A DNA stretch of 64,000 nt from Leucobacter muris (GCF_004028235.1 NZ_CP035037.1:1674001-1738000), one strand, 5' to 3'. Positions 9,536 to 17,986 are shown, counted from the first letter of the stretch. Numbers and translations are program-made. The notes: a model not told the origin generated them from the letters alone.

Positions 9536-10787
9536 TCCCGCGCTCCCGGCGGGCTACGCGGCCGTCGACGCCGAGCGCTTCGTGCCCGAGCATCACGGCG
9601 GCCACCGCAGCGACTTCGCCCGGGATCGGGCACGCGTGCTGCACTCGAGCGGGTGGCGGCGCCTCGCAGCGAAGACGCAGGTGCTGAGCCCGACCGCCGG
9701 CGTCGACTTCGCGCGCAACCGCCTCACGCACTCGCTCGAGGTGGCGCAGATCGGCCGCGAGCTGGCGGTCGCCCTCGGCGTCTCGCAGGACGTCGTCGAC
9801 ACGGCCTGCCTCGCGCACGACCTCGGGCACCCGCCGTTCGGCCACAACGGCGAGAAGGCTCTGAACGAGTGGATGACCGGCTTCGGCGGTTTCGAGGGCA
9901 ACGCGCAGACGCTGCGCATCCTCACCCGCCTCGAGCCGAAGCACTTCGCGCCCGATGGCGAGAGCGTGGGCCTCAACCTGACGCGCGCCACGCTCGACGC
10001 GAGCTGCAAGTACCCGTGGGCGCTCTCCGAGGCCGAACCGGGCAGCGCGAAGTTCGGCTACTTCGCCGACGACGCTCCGGTGTTCGAGTGGCTGCGGCTG
10101 GACGCGCCCCAGCGCCGCAAGTGCGTGGAGGCGCAGGTGATGGATCTCTCCGACGACATCGCCTACTCGGTGCACGACTTCGAGGACGCGATCGTGGCCG
10201 AGCACATCGATCCGCAGTTCCTCACCGCCCGTTCCGGGCACGGCGCGCTCATCCGCGCCGTCGCGGAGTGGGCGGGGGGCAGCTTCGACGCCGACGAGCT
10301 GGGAGCCGCGTTCGACCGCATGTCCGAGAGCGAGAACTGGCTCACCCGCTGGGACGGCTCCCGGCGCGATCAGGCCAAGCTCAAGAACTTCACGAGCGAC
10401 ATGATCGGCCGTTTCGCCCGCGTCGCGATCGGCGCGACGCTCGAGGAAGCCGACGGGCGCCCGCTCGCGCGCTACGGCGCCGACGTGGTCGTGCCGCGCG
10501 AGATCCGAGCCGAGATCGCGGTGCTCAAGGGTGTGGTCGCCGCGTTCGTGATGCAGAGCGGCCGTCGCCAGCCGACCTACCGCCGCCAGCGCGGCCTGCT
10601 GATCGAGCTGCTGCACACCCTGTGGGAGACCGGCGCGCACGAACTCGAGCCCGCCTACGCCGCGGATCTCCGCGCCGCGCCCGACGAGGCGACCGCCAGG
10701 CGCGCCGTGGTCGATCAGGTGGCCTCGCTCACCGACCAGTCGGCGATCGCCTGGTACAAGCGCCTGTGCGACGCGCCCCTGGCCTAG
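9528..10787 (+). CDS. dgt: Deoxyguanosinetriphosphate triphosphohydrolase-like protein
   Basis: HD-domain dNTP triphosphohydrolase of 419 residues. The metal-binding residues lie in RNRLTHSLEV, in AHDLGHPPFGHNGE and in the later DLSDDIAYSVHD helix. The family removes triphosphate from dNTPs and may tune nucleotide pools. GTG 9528 overlaps the end of dus by 8 bases. It sits before dnaG, a conserved actinobacterial arrangement. A weak hairpin may lie between this gene and the dnaG promoter, but I do not call a terminator. Confidence 0.93.
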   Translation: MADPALPAGYAAVDAERFVPEHHGGHRSDFARDRARVLHSSGWRRLAAKTQVLSPTAGVDFARNRLTHSLEVAQIGRELAVALGVSQDVVDTACLAHDLGHPPFGHNGEKALNEWMTGFGGFEGNAQTLRILTRLEPKHFAPDGESVGLNLTRATLDASCKYPWALSEAEPGSAKFGYFADDAPVFEWLRLDAPQRRKCVEAQVMDLSDDIAYSVHDFEDAIVAEHIDPQFLTARSGHGALIRAVAEWAGGSFDADELGAAFDRMSESENWLTRWDGSRRDQAKLKNFTSDMIGRFARVAIGATLEEADGRPLARYGADVVVPREIRAEIAVLKGVVAAFVMQSGRRQPTYRRQRGLLIELLHTLWETGAHELEPAYAADLRAAPDEATARRAVVDQVASLTDQSAIAWYKRLCDAPLA

Positions 10788-10871
10788 CGCCGGGTGCCGA
10801 CGTGGCGCCGCCGTGACGAGGCTTCGACGGTCCCGCGACGGTCGCGCGAGACCCGAAGCGGCCGGCGAGAC

Positions 10872-10877
10872 TAGACT
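10872..10877 (+). promoter_or_regulatory. -10 box for dnaG
   Basis: TAGACT ends eight bases before the dnaG ATG, with no Shine-Dalgarno sequence between them; the likely mRNA starts at or next to the start codon. Confidence 0.6.
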
Positions 10878-10885
10878 CTGACACT

Positions 10886-12757
10886 ATGGCAGGGCGGATC
10901 CGGGCGAGCGACATCGAGGAAGTGAAGCGCCGCACCAATCTCGCCGATCTCGTGGGAGACTACGTCACCCTGAAGAACGCCGGAATCGACTCGATGAAGG
11001 GCCTCTGCCCCTTCCACGACGAGCGCAGCCCCAGCTTCCACGTGCGGCCGGCGCTCGGCTACTACCACTGCTTCGGCTGCGGCGAGTCCGGTGACGCCTT
11101 CACCTTCCTGCAGCGGATGGATCACCTGACCTTCTCCGAGTCGGTCGAGCGCCTCGCGGCCCGCATCCACTACGTGCTCACCTACGAGGAGGGCGGCGAG
11201 CGGCGCCAGGACGGACCGAACCGGGCCCGGCTGCTCGCGGCGAACCAGGCGGCCGCCGCGTTCTACGTCTCCCAGCTCGCGAGCGAGGAGGGTGCGGCGG
11301 GGCGCGAGTTCCTCTCGCAGCGCGGCTTCGACCCCGCGGCCTGCGAGCGCTTCGGCGTCGGCTACGCGCCCCGCGGCTGGAACCACCTCACCGACCACCT
11401 GCGGAAGCAGGGTTTCACACCGCAGGAGCTCTCGCAGGCCGGCCTCGTCTCCGAGGGCCAGCGCGGGGTCTACGACCGCTTCCGCGGGCGCGTGGTGTGG
11501 CCGATCCGCGACACGAGCGGCCAGACCCTCGGTTTCGGCGCCCGCAAGCTCTACGACGACGACAACGGGCCGAAGTACCTCAACACGCCCGAGTCGCCCG
11601 TCTACCACAAGTCTCAGGTGCTGTACGGGCTCGACCTCGCCAAGAAGGCGATCTCGCGCGGCAAGCGCGCGGTCGTGGTCGAGGGCTACACCGACGTGAT
11701 GGCCTGCCATCTCGCGGGCGAGGAGGCCGCGGTCGCGACCTGTGGCACGGCGTTCGGCAAGGATCACATCGCGGTGCTGCGCCGCATCATGGGCGACGAC
11801 GCCGCTGCCGAGGTCGTGTTCACGTTCGACCCCGACGAGGCAGGGCAGAAGGCCGCGCTGCGGGCGTTCAGCGAGGAGAAGCGGTTCACGGCGCAGACCT
11901 ACGTGGCCGTCGCCCCCGGGGGCCTCGATCCCTGCGACCTGCGGCTGCACCGCGGCGACGAGGCGGTGCGCGAGCTCTTCACCCGCAAGACGCCGCTCTT
12001 CGAGTTCGCGCTGCGCCAGGCGGTCTCGCGCTTCGACCTCAACAGCGTCGAGGGCCGGGTGAACGCGCTGCGCGCCGCCGCACCCATCATCGCCGAGATC
12101 AAGGACCCCTCCCTGCGCCCGGGCTACACGCGCGAGCTCGCCCGCATGCTCGGCAGCGAGCTCGCGGAGGTGCAGCAGGCGGTGCGCACGGTGGAGCGAA
12201 ACCCGCGCGGCCGCGGCGAATACGGGCCCCAGCCCGCGCCCCAGCAGCCCTGGGGCGACGCACCGCCCGAGCCGGAGCGCCCCCGCATCGGCCTCTCCTC
12301 GCTGCGCAACGCCCCCACGACCTGGCTCGAGCGCGACGCGCTCATGGCGATGCTGCAGCAGGGCGAGGCCGTCGGCTCGGATCTGCTGCAGCAGGCCGTC
12401 ACGGCCCAGGTGCGCGAGCCGAACCTGCGGGTCGTGCGCGACGCGATCGCCACGGCGCTGCCCGCCCTCGGGACGCCGGGCTGGCTCGACACCGTGCTCG
12501 AGTCCGCCCCCGAGAGTCACCGCGGGCTCGCGCGCGAGCTCGCGATCGCCCCCATGCCGCAGCGCAGGCCCGAACTCATCGCGGCCTACGCCCGCGACGT
12601 GGTGATCTCGCTGCTCGACCGAGATCTGCTCGCCCTCAAGCAGGAGCTGCTCGCGCGTCATCAGCGCATCGGCGACGCCTCTGATCCCGGGGCACGACGC
12701 ATCCAGCAGCAGCTCGTCGCGCTCGAAGCGGCGCGTCGGGGGCTGCGCGAGGAGTAG
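10886..12757 (+). CDS. dnaG: DNA primase
   Basis: Primer RNA synthesis for the replication fork, 623 residues. The N-terminal CHC2 zinc finger is complete (CPFHDERSPSFH … YYHCFGCGESG, about residues 38-68). The catalytic core follows with the TOPRIM glutamate in VVEGYTDVMA near residue 265 and the DPDEAGQKAALR metal-binding stretch near 315. The C-terminal helicase-interaction domain is present but divergent, as usual in actinobacteria. The TAG stop also begins the -10 box of the next gene. Confidence 0.97.
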   Translation: MAGRIRASDIEEVKRRTNLADLVGDYVTLKNAGIDSMKGLCPFHDERSPSFHVRPALGYYHCFGCGESGDAFTFLQRMDHLTFSESVERLAARIHYVLTYEEGGERRQDGPNRARLLAANQAAAAFYVSQLASEEGAAGREFLSQRGFDPAACERFGVGYAPRGWNHLTDHLRKQGFTPQELSQAGLVSEGQRGVYDRFRGRVVWPIRDTSGQTLGFGARKLYDDDNGPKYLNTPESPVYHKSQVLYGLDLAKKAISRGKRAVVVEGYTDVMACHLAGEEAAVATCGTAFGKDHIAVLRRIMGDDAAAEVVFTFDPDEAGQKAALRAFSEEKRFTAQTYVAVAPGGLDPCDLRLHRGDEAVRELFTRKTPLFEFALRQAVSRFDLNSVEGRVNALRAAAPIIAEIKDPSLRPGYTRELARMLGSELAEVQQAVRTVERNPRGRGEYGPQPAPQQPWGDAPPEPERPRIGLSSLRNAPTTWLERDALMAMLQQGEAVGSDLLQQAVTAQVREPNLRVVRDAIATALPALGTPGWLDTVLESAPESHRGLARELAIAPMPQRRPELIAAYARDVVISLLDRDLLALKQELLARHQRIGDASDPGARRIQQQLVALEAARRGLREE

Positions 12758-12760
12758 GAT
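12755..12760 (+). promoter_or_regulatory. -10 box for the orphan ABC ATPase, containing the dnaG stop
   Basis: TAGGAT includes the dnaG TAG stop codon and ends eight bases before the next ATG, repeating the recO-uppS arrangement and suggesting a leaderless transcript. Confidence 0.5.
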
Positions 12761-12768
12761 CGTCAACC

Positions 12769-13617
12769 ATGGCACACCCGGTACTCGACGCCGACCCGAC
12801 GGTACAGGTCTCCGACCTCTCGCTCGCCTACCCGGCTCACGCCGGCGGGCGCGAGTTCCAAGCAGTCGAGGGGGTGAGCTTCGAGGTCGCCCGCGGGGAG
12901 GTCGTCGCGCTGCTCGGCGAGAGCGGATCCGGCAAGTCCACGCTCACCCGGTTCCTCGCCGGCCGCGCCGCCGATGCGGGCGAGAAGGCCGCCCGCATCA
13001 AGCTCACCGGCGGCGCCGCCACGGTGTTCGACGTGCCCATGCGGCGCCTCAGCCGCCGCACCCGTTCGCGGCTCACCGCGTACGTCGGCCACCTGGCACA
13101 GGATGCAGGGGCGACGCTCACCCCCGAGCTCAACGTGGGCGACATCCTCTTCGAACCCATCGTCGAGCGCAGCAAGCACTTCGATCGCGAAGCGCTCGGC
13201 GAGCGCATCGCCGAGATGATGGACATCGTCGCCCTGCCGCTCGCGAAACTGCAGGAGTACCCCTACGAGCTCTCGAAGGGCCAGCGCCAGCGCGTCGCCG
13301 TGATGCGCTCGCTCATGCTCGATCCGGCGCTCCTCATCGCCGATGAGCCCACGCTCGGCGTCGACGCCAACAACCGGCCCAAGATCGTCGAGTTGCTGCG
13401 CTGGTACCGCGAGCGCACCGACGCCACCATGCTGCTCATCAGCCACGACATCGGCATGCTCGAGGCGCTCGTGCAGGAGGTGCTCGTCATGCAGCACGGC
13501 CGCGTCGTGGGGCAGGGCGACATCAACGAGATCTTCAGGCACGCGGATCACGGCTACGTTCAGCAGCTCGCGCAGGCGCTGCGGGCCACCGCGTACGACG
13601 AGATCGCCGAGGAGTAG
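12769..13617 (+). CDS. ABC transporter ATP-binding protein (oligopeptide/nickel type)
   Basis: A 282-residue nucleotide-binding subunit most like the DppD/DppF/NikE group. Walker A is GESGSGKST near residue 50, the signature is LSKGQRQRVAV (LSKGQ rather than LSGGQ), Walker B is ALLIADEPT and the switch histidine is in LLISHD. No permease or binding-protein gene is adjacent, so its partners must be elsewhere or it acts alone. It has its own apparent promoter overlapping the dnaG stop and no Shine-Dalgarno sequence. Confidence 0.85.
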   Translation: MAHPVLDADPTVQVSDLSLAYPAHAGGREFQAVEGVSFEVARGEVVALLGESGSGKSTLTRFLAGRAADAGEKAARIKLTGGAATVFDVPMRRLSRRTRSRLTAYVGHLAQDAGATLTPELNVGDILFEPIVERSKHFDREALGERIAEMMDIVALPLAKLQEYPYELSKGQRQRVAVMRSLMLDPALLIADEPTLGVDANNRPKIVELLRWYRERTDATMLLISHDIGMLEALVQEVLVMQHGRVVGQGDINEIFRHADHGYVQQLAQALRATAYDEIAEE

Positions 13618-13654
13618 CGGCTCGACGCGCCTCGCCCGGGGGCCCCGCACCGAT

Positions 13655-13684
13655 TTGCACCGCCACAATCGCGCTTGCTAACAT
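13655..13684 (+). promoter_or_regulatory. Promoter of tRNA-Asn
   Basis: A -35 TTGCAC (13655-13660) and a -10 TAACAT (13679-13684) are separated by 18 bases and lie 22 bases before the mature tRNA. Confidence 0.6.
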
Positions 13685-13706
13685 AGAGGGGTTGCTGCGG
13701 CAATGA

Positions 13707-13779
13707 TCCCCTGTAGCTCAGTTGGCAGAGCGCTTGACTGTTAATCAGGATGTCGCTGGTTCGAGCCCAGCCGGGGGAG
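13707..13779 (+). tRNA. tRNA-Asn (GTT anticodon)
   Basis: Cloverleaf with acceptor TCCCCTG/CGGGGGA, a D arm containing GTTGGCAGAGC, the anticodon stem CTTGA/TCAGG enclosing CTGTTAA (anticodon GTT) and the T loop TTCGAGC. CCA is not encoded. A terminator hairpin follows seven bases later. Confidence 0.95.
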
Positions 13780-13785
13780 CAAACA

Positions 13786-13814
13786 AGCCCTCACCTGCAC
13801 GGTGAGGGCTTTCT
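13786..13814 (+). terminator. Terminator after tRNA-Asn
   Basis: A 10-bp stem AGCCCTCACC/GGTGAGGGCT (13786-13795 with 13801-13810) is followed by TTCT. It ends just before the ribosome-binding site of the next gene. Confidence 0.85.
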
Positions 13815-13834
13815 GCTATCCGAAGGAGGACGCG

Positions 13835-14392
13835 ATGGGCGAGCAGCACCCCGACCACCACGGCAGCATCATCCCGGTCGAGCCCTACGGCGCTCCCCGT
13901 GTGCACCCTTCGGCGTGGATCGCGCCCGGTGCCGCGGTCGTCGGCGACGTCGTGGTGGGCGAGCAGTCGAGCATCTGGTACAACGCCGTCGTGCGCGGCG
14001 ACTCGAACTCCGTGCGCATCGGCGCGCGCAGCAACGTGCAGGACGGGGTCGTCATCCACACGCAGCGCGGCGACGGCGGGGCGGCGCTCATCGGCGACGA
14101 CGTCTCGATCGGGCACAACGCCGTCGTGCACGGCGCGGTGATCGAGAACGGCTGCCTCATCGGCATGAACTCCACCGTGCTCAGCGGCGCGGTGGTGGGG
14201 GAGGGATCCCTCATCGCGGCCGGCGCGCTCGTGCCCCAGTCGACCGTGATCCCGCCGCACTCGCTCGTCTCCGGCATCCCGGGCCGCGTCGTGCGCGAGC
14301 TGCGCGACGCCGACCGCGAGGCCGTGCGGCAGAACGCCGAGGTCTACGCCGACTACACCGAGCACCACCGCAGCGCGACGCGCGCGCCGTGA
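13835..14392 (+). CDS. Gamma-carbonic anhydrase-like (hexapeptide repeat) protein
   Basis: A left-handed beta-helix protein of 185 residues in the gamma-carbonic anhydrase/PaaY family. Hexapeptide repeats run through about residues 25-150, with the expected metal-ligand histidines in DGVVIHTQ, SIGHNAVVHG and neighbours, and the conserved YNAVVRGDSNSVRIG segment. The family reversibly hydrates CO2 or acts in phenylacetate degradation; no paa genes are nearby. ATG 13835 is preceded by a strong GAAGGAGGA. It is monocistronic between two tRNA genes. Confidence 0.88.
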   Translation: MGEQHPDHHGSIIPVEPYGAPRVHPSAWIAPGAAVVGDVVVGEQSSIWYNAVVRGDSNSVRIGARSNVQDGVVIHTQRGDGGAALIGDDVSIGHNAVVHGAVIENGCLIGMNSTVLSGAVVGEGSLIAAGALVPQSTVIPPHSLVSGIPGRVVRELRDADREAVRQNAEVYADYTEHHRSATRAP

Positions 14393-14469
14393 CCCGGATG
14401 TGCGAAGCGCCGCCCGCCATGCACTATGATCGGTGAGGTGCTCCGGCACACCCGTGCTGCTCGCAGCTC

Positions 14470-14540
14470 GGGGCTGTAGCTCAATGGTAGAGCCCCAGTC
14501 TTCCAAACTGGTTACGCGGGTTCGATTCCCGTCAGCCCCT
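14470..14540 (+). tRNA. tRNA-Gly (TCC anticodon)
   Basis: Acceptor GGGGCTG/CAGCCCC, anticodon stem CCAGT/ACTGG with loop CTTCCAA (anticodon TCC), T loop TTCGATT; CCA not encoded. A TATGAT -10-like box lies at 14425-14430. The 3' part from the T arm onward is repeated downstream at 14680. Confidence 0.95.
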
Positions 14541-14545
14541 CCGCA

Positions 14546-14573
14546 GAAACCCTCCACTTCGGTGGAGGGTTTC
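14546..14573 (+). terminator. Terminator after tRNA-Gly
   Basis: A 12-bp perfect stem GAAACCCTCCAC/GTGGAGGGTTTC with a TTCG tetraloop and a GTGTTTC tail. An identical copy lies at 14708-14735 within the direct repeat. Confidence 0.85.
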
Positions 14574-14679
14574 GTGTTTCGGCGCCGTCGGGAATCTTCG
14601 AGAACCCGGAACTGGCGCCGAGGGCGGCGCCAGCGGCGTGGCCGCGCAACGCTGGCGCGTTGCCCCAAGCGGCCGGCCG

Positions 14680-14701
14680 GGGTTCGATTCCCGTCAGCCC
14701 C
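14680..14701 (+). pseudogene. tRNA-Gly 3' fragment
   Basis: The downstream repeat copy carries only the T arm and 3' acceptor strand of tRNA-Gly (GGGTTCGATTCCCGTCAGCC…), with no matching 5' half. It cannot make a tRNA. Confidence 0.8.
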
Positions 14702-14794
14702 TCCGCAGAAACCCTCCACTTCGGTGGAGGGTTTCGTGTTTCGGCGCCGTCGGGCCCCCGAGCACCCGGCACCGCCGCCGAGGCGCTTCTCCGA

Positions 14795-14857
14795 GCACCG
14801 ATCGACGCTCGAGCACCCGGTTCTCGCCGTTCGAGGTGCTTGAACGTCGATCGGTGC
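14795..14857. repeat. Long imperfect inverted repeat in the tRNA-Gly downstream gap
   Basis: GCACCGATCGACG (14795-14807) pairs with CGTCGATCGGTGC (14845-14857), and inside it CGAGCACC pairs with GGTGCTTG. The gap 14755-14912 holds nothing else I can support apart from a short repeat of CCTCGGAGTCGGCG. Role unknown; it may end the convergent minus-strand transcript. Confidence 0.6.
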
Positions 14858-14912
14858 GGATGGGGGCTGTCGAGGCCTCGGAGTCGGCGCCTCGGAGTCG
14901 GCGCTTCGGCGT

Positions 14913-15557
14913 CTAAGGCTGCTCCCGGGCCTCGCCCAGCAGCCGCACGACCTCCTCGTCCTCGACCTGCGCGAAGTCGACGTAGTACTGGCCGACCGCC
15001 ATGAACCCCGCCGGAGCAGACAGGCAGACGACGTCGTCTGCCGCGTCGAAGACCGCGAGGGCATCGGGCGGCGCCACCGGAACCGCCAGTACCACCCGCG
15101 CCGCCCCGCGCGCCCGCGCGATCCGGCACCCGACGGCCGCCGTCGCGCCCGTCGCCATGCCGTCGTCGACGACGATCGCGGTGCGCCCGTCGAGCGGCAC
15201 CGGCTCCCGCCCGCCTCGGAAGCGCCAGATGCGCTGCGCCACCTCGGCCCGTTCGCGCCTCTCGGAGCGCTCGAACTCGACCGCGGAGACACCCGCCGAT
15301 CCGAGCACCCCGGTGTTGCGCACGATCGCGCCCTCCTCGCCGACGGCGCCCATCGCCACCTCCTCGTGGTGCGGCACCCCGAGCTTGCGCACGACCAGCA
15401 CGTCGAGCGGCGCCCGGATCCTGCGGGCCACCTCGGCGGCCACGGGCACCCCGCCCCGGGGCAGCCCGAGCACCACGGTGTCGGTGCCGGCGTACTCCTC
15501 CGCGAGCCGCTCGCCGAGCAGACGGCCGGCCTCGATCCGGTCCTGAAGGACTCGCAT
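14913..15557 (-). CDS. Phosphoribosyltransferase-fold protein
   Basis: A 214-residue type I phosphoribosyltransferase. The PRPP-binding loop is AIVVDDGMATGAT (about residues 120-132); the N terminus has VVLGLPRGGVPVAAEVARR and LDVLVVRKLGVPHHEEVAMGAV, typical of stand-alone actinobacterial PRTases often annotated near stress or hydrolase genes. The substrate base is unknown. ATG 15557 is chosen because GGAGGAAGGGG lies upstream at good spacing; a GTG at 15566 would leave almost no spacer. Confidence 0.85.
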   Translation of the reverse strand: MRVLQDRIEAGRLLGERLAEEYAGTDTVVLGLPRGGVPVAAEVARRIRAPLDVLVVRKLGVPHHEEVAMGAVGEEGAIVRNTGVLGSAGVSAVEFERSERRERAEVAQRIWRFRGGREPVPLDGRTAIVVDDGMATGATAAVGCRIARARGAARVVLAVPVAPPDALAVFDAADDVVCLSAPAGFMAVGQYYVDFAQVEDEEVVRLLGEAREQP

Positions 15558-15690
15558 GATTCTCACCCCTTCCTCCGGTCTACCCGCGAGGACCGTGCGC
15601 GTCAAGGGCGCGCCCGGAGGCGGCCGGATCCCGCGTTCCGCCGGGCGCTCCCTCCCATCGCGGGGATGCATGTTCCCGGGCAGATTCGGC

Positions 15691-15696
15691 TAGACT
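15691..15696 (+). promoter_or_regulatory. -10 box for tRNA-Pro
   Basis: TAGACT 51 bases before the mature tRNA-Pro. A GCGCGCTTTCGCGCG hairpin-like stretch lies between them in the presumed 5' leader. Confidence 0.5.
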
Positions 15697-15746
15697 TGCT
15701 CGGGTTGCGCGCTTTCGCGCGTCTCGACCGTGAAACCTACCGGTTT

Positions 15747-15824
15747 CGGGGCGTAGCTCAGCTTGGCTAGAGCGCCCGCTTTGGGAGCGGGAGGTCGCAG
15801 GTTCGAATCCTGTCGCCCCGACCA
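15747..15824 (+). tRNA. tRNA-Pro (TGG anticodon), CCA encoded
   Basis: Acceptor CGGGGCG/CGCCCCG, anticodon stem CCCGC/GCGGG with loop TTTGGGA (anticodon TGG), T loop TTCGAAT. The 3' ACCA is present in the DNA, unlike the other three tRNAs here. Confidence 0.95.
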
Positions 15825-15875
15825 GGGTCACCCGGCCCGAGAAGCAGCACGACATTCCGACGATGAGAGGCCAAA

Positions 15876-17234
15876 TTGCCGAAGACGACCGCTGAGAAGC
15901 TCACTCCGACCCGCGCCAAGCTGAGCGTCGAGGTCACGCTCGACGAACTGGAGCCGTACCTCAAGCAGGCGTACAAGACCATCGCCGAGCAGGTCTCGAT
16001 CCCCGGTTTCCGCAAGGGCAAGGTGCCCGCGCCGATCATCGACCAGCGCGTCGGCCGCGAGGCCGTCGTGCAGGAGGCCGTCAACGCCTCGCTCGACGAC
16101 TTCTACCAGGCCGCTCTCGCCGAGGCCGATGAGCGCCCCATGGGCCGCCCCACCGCCGACGTCGAGAAGTGGCTCGACGCGCAGGATCCGGAGAGCACCC
16201 TCGTGCTGGTCTTCGAGGTCGAGGTGCGCCCAGAGTTCACCCTGCCCGAGTACGACGGCATCGAGCTGACCGTCGACGACGCCGAGATCGACGACGAGGC
16301 GGTCGAAGCCGAGTTGACCAAGCTGCGCGAGCGCTTCGGCACCCTCGTGACGGTCGACCGCCCGGCCAAGCAGGGCGACTTCGTCGAGCTCGATCTCACC
16401 GCCAAGATCGACGGCAACGAGGTCGATCAGGCGAGCGGCGTGTCGTACGAGGTCGGCGCGGGCAACCTGCTCGCCGGCACCGACGAGGCCATCGAGACCC
16501 TCACCGCGGGCGAGTCCACCACCTTCACCTCGCAGCTGCTGGGCGGCGAGCACGAGGGGCAGGACGCCGAGGTCGAGGTCACCCTCACCGCCGTCAAGGA
16601 GCGCGAGCTTCCCGAGGCCGACGACGAGTTCGCCCAGCTGGCGAGCGAGTTCGACACCATCGCCGAGCTGCGCGAGAGCCTGAAGGATCAGGTGGGCCGC
16701 GCCTCGGTCTTCGCGCAGGGCCAGCAGGCTCGCGACCTCTTCACCGAGACTCTCATCGAGCAGGCCGGCATCCCGGTCTCCGAGGAACTCGTCGAGGACG
16801 AGGTGCACCGCCACCTCGAGGGCGAGGGCCGCCTGGACGACGACGAGCACCGCGCCGAGGTGCGCAAGTCGGCCGAGCAGCAGATCCAGCTGCAGCTGCT
16901 GCTCGACGCGATCGTCGAGGCCGAGGGCGTCACGCCCACGCAGAACGAGCTGTCGCAGTACATCTTCCAGTCGGCGCAGCAGTACGGCATGGAGCCCACG
17001 CAGTTCCTGCAGGCAATCAGCCAGGGCAACCAGATGGGCGTCATCCTGGGCGAGGTCACCCGCAACAAGGCCCTCGCCATCGCGCTCGGCAAGGCCAAGG
17101 TCGTCGACCGGTCCGGCAACGCCGTCGATCTGAGCGAGTTCACCGCGGTCGACTCCGAGGACGAGGCTGCGGCCGAGGTCGTCGAAGAGGCCGAGGAGAT
17201 CGTCGAGGCGGCCGAGGAGGCCGACGAGAAGTAA
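15876..17234 (+). CDS. tig: Trigger factor
   Basis: Ribosome-associated chaperone and peptidyl-prolyl isomerase of 452 residues. The N-terminal ribosome-binding signature [12 protein letters not shown] (about residues 45-56), the FKBP domain ([15 protein letters not shown], about 165-250) and the C-terminal helical arms are all present; the tail is strongly acidic ([16 protein letters not shown]). I chose TTG 15876 because it begins the family's usual N terminus and GAGAGG lies five bases upstream; ATG 15863 is out of frame. A terminator follows, so clpP1P2 downstream is separately transcribed. Confidence 0.95.
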   Translation: MPKTTAEKLTPTRAKLSVEVTLDELEPYLKQAYKTIAEQVSIPGFRKGKVPAPIIDQRVGREAVVQEAVNASLDDFYQAALAEADERPMGRPTADVEKWLDAQDPESTLVLVFEVEVRPEFTLPEYDGIELTVDDAEIDDEAVEAELTKLRERFGTLVTVDRPAKQGDFVELDLTAKIDGNEVDQASGVSYEVGAGNLLAGTDEAIETLTAGESTTFTSQLLGGEHEGQDAEVEVTLTAVKERELPEADDEFAQLASEFDTIAELRESLKDQVGRASVFAQGQQARDLFTETLIEQAGIPVSEELVEDEVHRHLEGEGRLDDDEHRAEVRKSAEQQIQLQLLLDAIVEAEGVTPTQNELSQYIFQSAQQYGMEPTQFLQAISQGNQMGVILGEVTRNKALAIALGKAKVVDRSGNAVDLSEFTAVDSEDEAAAEVVEEAEEIVEAAEEADEK

Positions 17235-17269
17235 CGCGTCGCTCATCGCAACGCGGTGATGTGCGGATT

Positions 17270-17306
17270 CCCCCGGGCGGCTGTTCACCAGCGGCCCGGG
17301 GGTTTT
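17270..17306 (+). terminator. Terminator after tig
   Basis: CCCCCGGGC (17270-17278) pairs with GCCCGGGGG (17294-17302), followed by TTTT. Confidence 0.85.
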
Positions 17307-17321
17307 CCGTCTCTGCGCCCG

Positions 17322-17339
17322 AACACGCCTAGGGCGAAC
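17322..17339 (+). promoter_or_regulatory. ClgR-type operator upstream of clpP1clpP2
   Basis: AACACGCCTAGGGCGAAC fits the published actinobacterial ClgR consensus WNNWCGCYNANRGCGWWS at every defined position. ClgR activates clpP1P2 in Corynebacterium and related genera. It lies 62 bases before clpP1, upstream of a possible -10 TACGCT at 17367-17372. Confidence 0.75.
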
Positions 17340-17401
17340 ACGGCCACCGGATCCGGATCGAGTCGATACGCTCGAATCAAGCAACTACGAAGGAGCACCG
17401 A

Positions 17402-17986
17402 ATGGCAGAACAGACGCCACCGAACAGCGTGTTCGAACGCCTGCTGAAGGATCGCATCATCTGGCTCGGATCAGAGGTTCGCGACGACAACGCGAACGAG
17501 ATCTGCGCGAAGATCCTGCTGCTCGCCGCCGAGGATCCCGAGGCCGACATCTACCTCTACATCAACTCGCCCGGCGGCTCGATCACCGCGGGCATGGCGA
17601 TCTACGACACGATGTCGTTCGTGCCGAACGACATCGTCACCGTGGGCATCGGTATGGCCGCCTCGATGGGGCAGTTCCTGCTGACCGCGGGCACGCGGGG
17701 CAAGCGGTACATCACCCCGAACGCGCGCGTGCTGCTGCATCAGCCGCACGGCGGCTTCGGCGGCACCGCGAGCGACATCCAGACGCAGGCCCAGCTCATC
17801 ACGTCGATGAAGAACCGCCTCGCCGAGATCACGGCGGCGCAGACCGGCAAGACGGTCGAGCAGATCAACGAGGACGGCGATCGCGACCGCTGGTTCACCG
17901 CTGATGAGGCACTCGAGTACGGCTTCGTCGACTTCATCCGCGACTCGGCGGCCGACGTGGTCGGCGGCGGCGGCACGAACCGGTAG
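17402..17986 (+). CDS. clpP1: ATP-dependent Clp protease proteolytic subunit 1
   Basis: Serine protease subunit of 194 residues. Ser88 is in GMAASMGQ and His113 in LLHQPHGG; the [17 protein letters not shown] oxyanion/handle block is intact. In actinobacteria ClpP1 and ClpP2 form a mixed two-ring tetradecamer that works with ClpX or ClpC1. ATG 17402 follows GAAGGAG. The clpP2 gene begins 27 bases after the stop, so the two form an operon, probably under ClgR control. Confidence 0.96.
   Translation: MAEQTPPNSVFERLLKDRIIWLGSEVRDDNANEICAKILLLAAEDPEADIYLYINSPGGSITAGMAIYDTMSFVPNDIVTVGIGMAASMGQFLLTAGTRGKRYITPNARVLLHQPHGGFGGTASDIQTQAQLITSMKNRLAEITAAQTGKTVEQINEDGDRDRWFTADEALEYGFVDFIRDSAADVVGGGGTNR

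Larger units (their letters stand above)
14518..14754 (+). repeat. 75-bp direct repeat of the tRNA-Gly 3' end plus terminator
   Basis: Bases 14518-14592 and 14680-14754 are identical over 75 bases. Each copy holds the T arm and 3' acceptor strand of tRNA-Gly, the whole terminator hairpin and about 19 bases beyond. The 87 bases between them are GC-rich and carry no gene. A duplicated tRNA 3' end is what integrase attachment sites look like, but nothing of an element remains; an unequal tandem duplication is equally possible. Confidence 0.9.

Noticed and set aside
14470..14754. Integrated genomic island at tRNA-Gly
   Set aside because: The repeats fit attachment sites, but only 87 gene-free bases lie between them and no integrase is present.
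15863..15880. ATG 15863 as the trigger factor start
   Set aside because: It is out of frame with tig; the TTG at 15876 has a GAGAGG site and begins the conserved N terminus.
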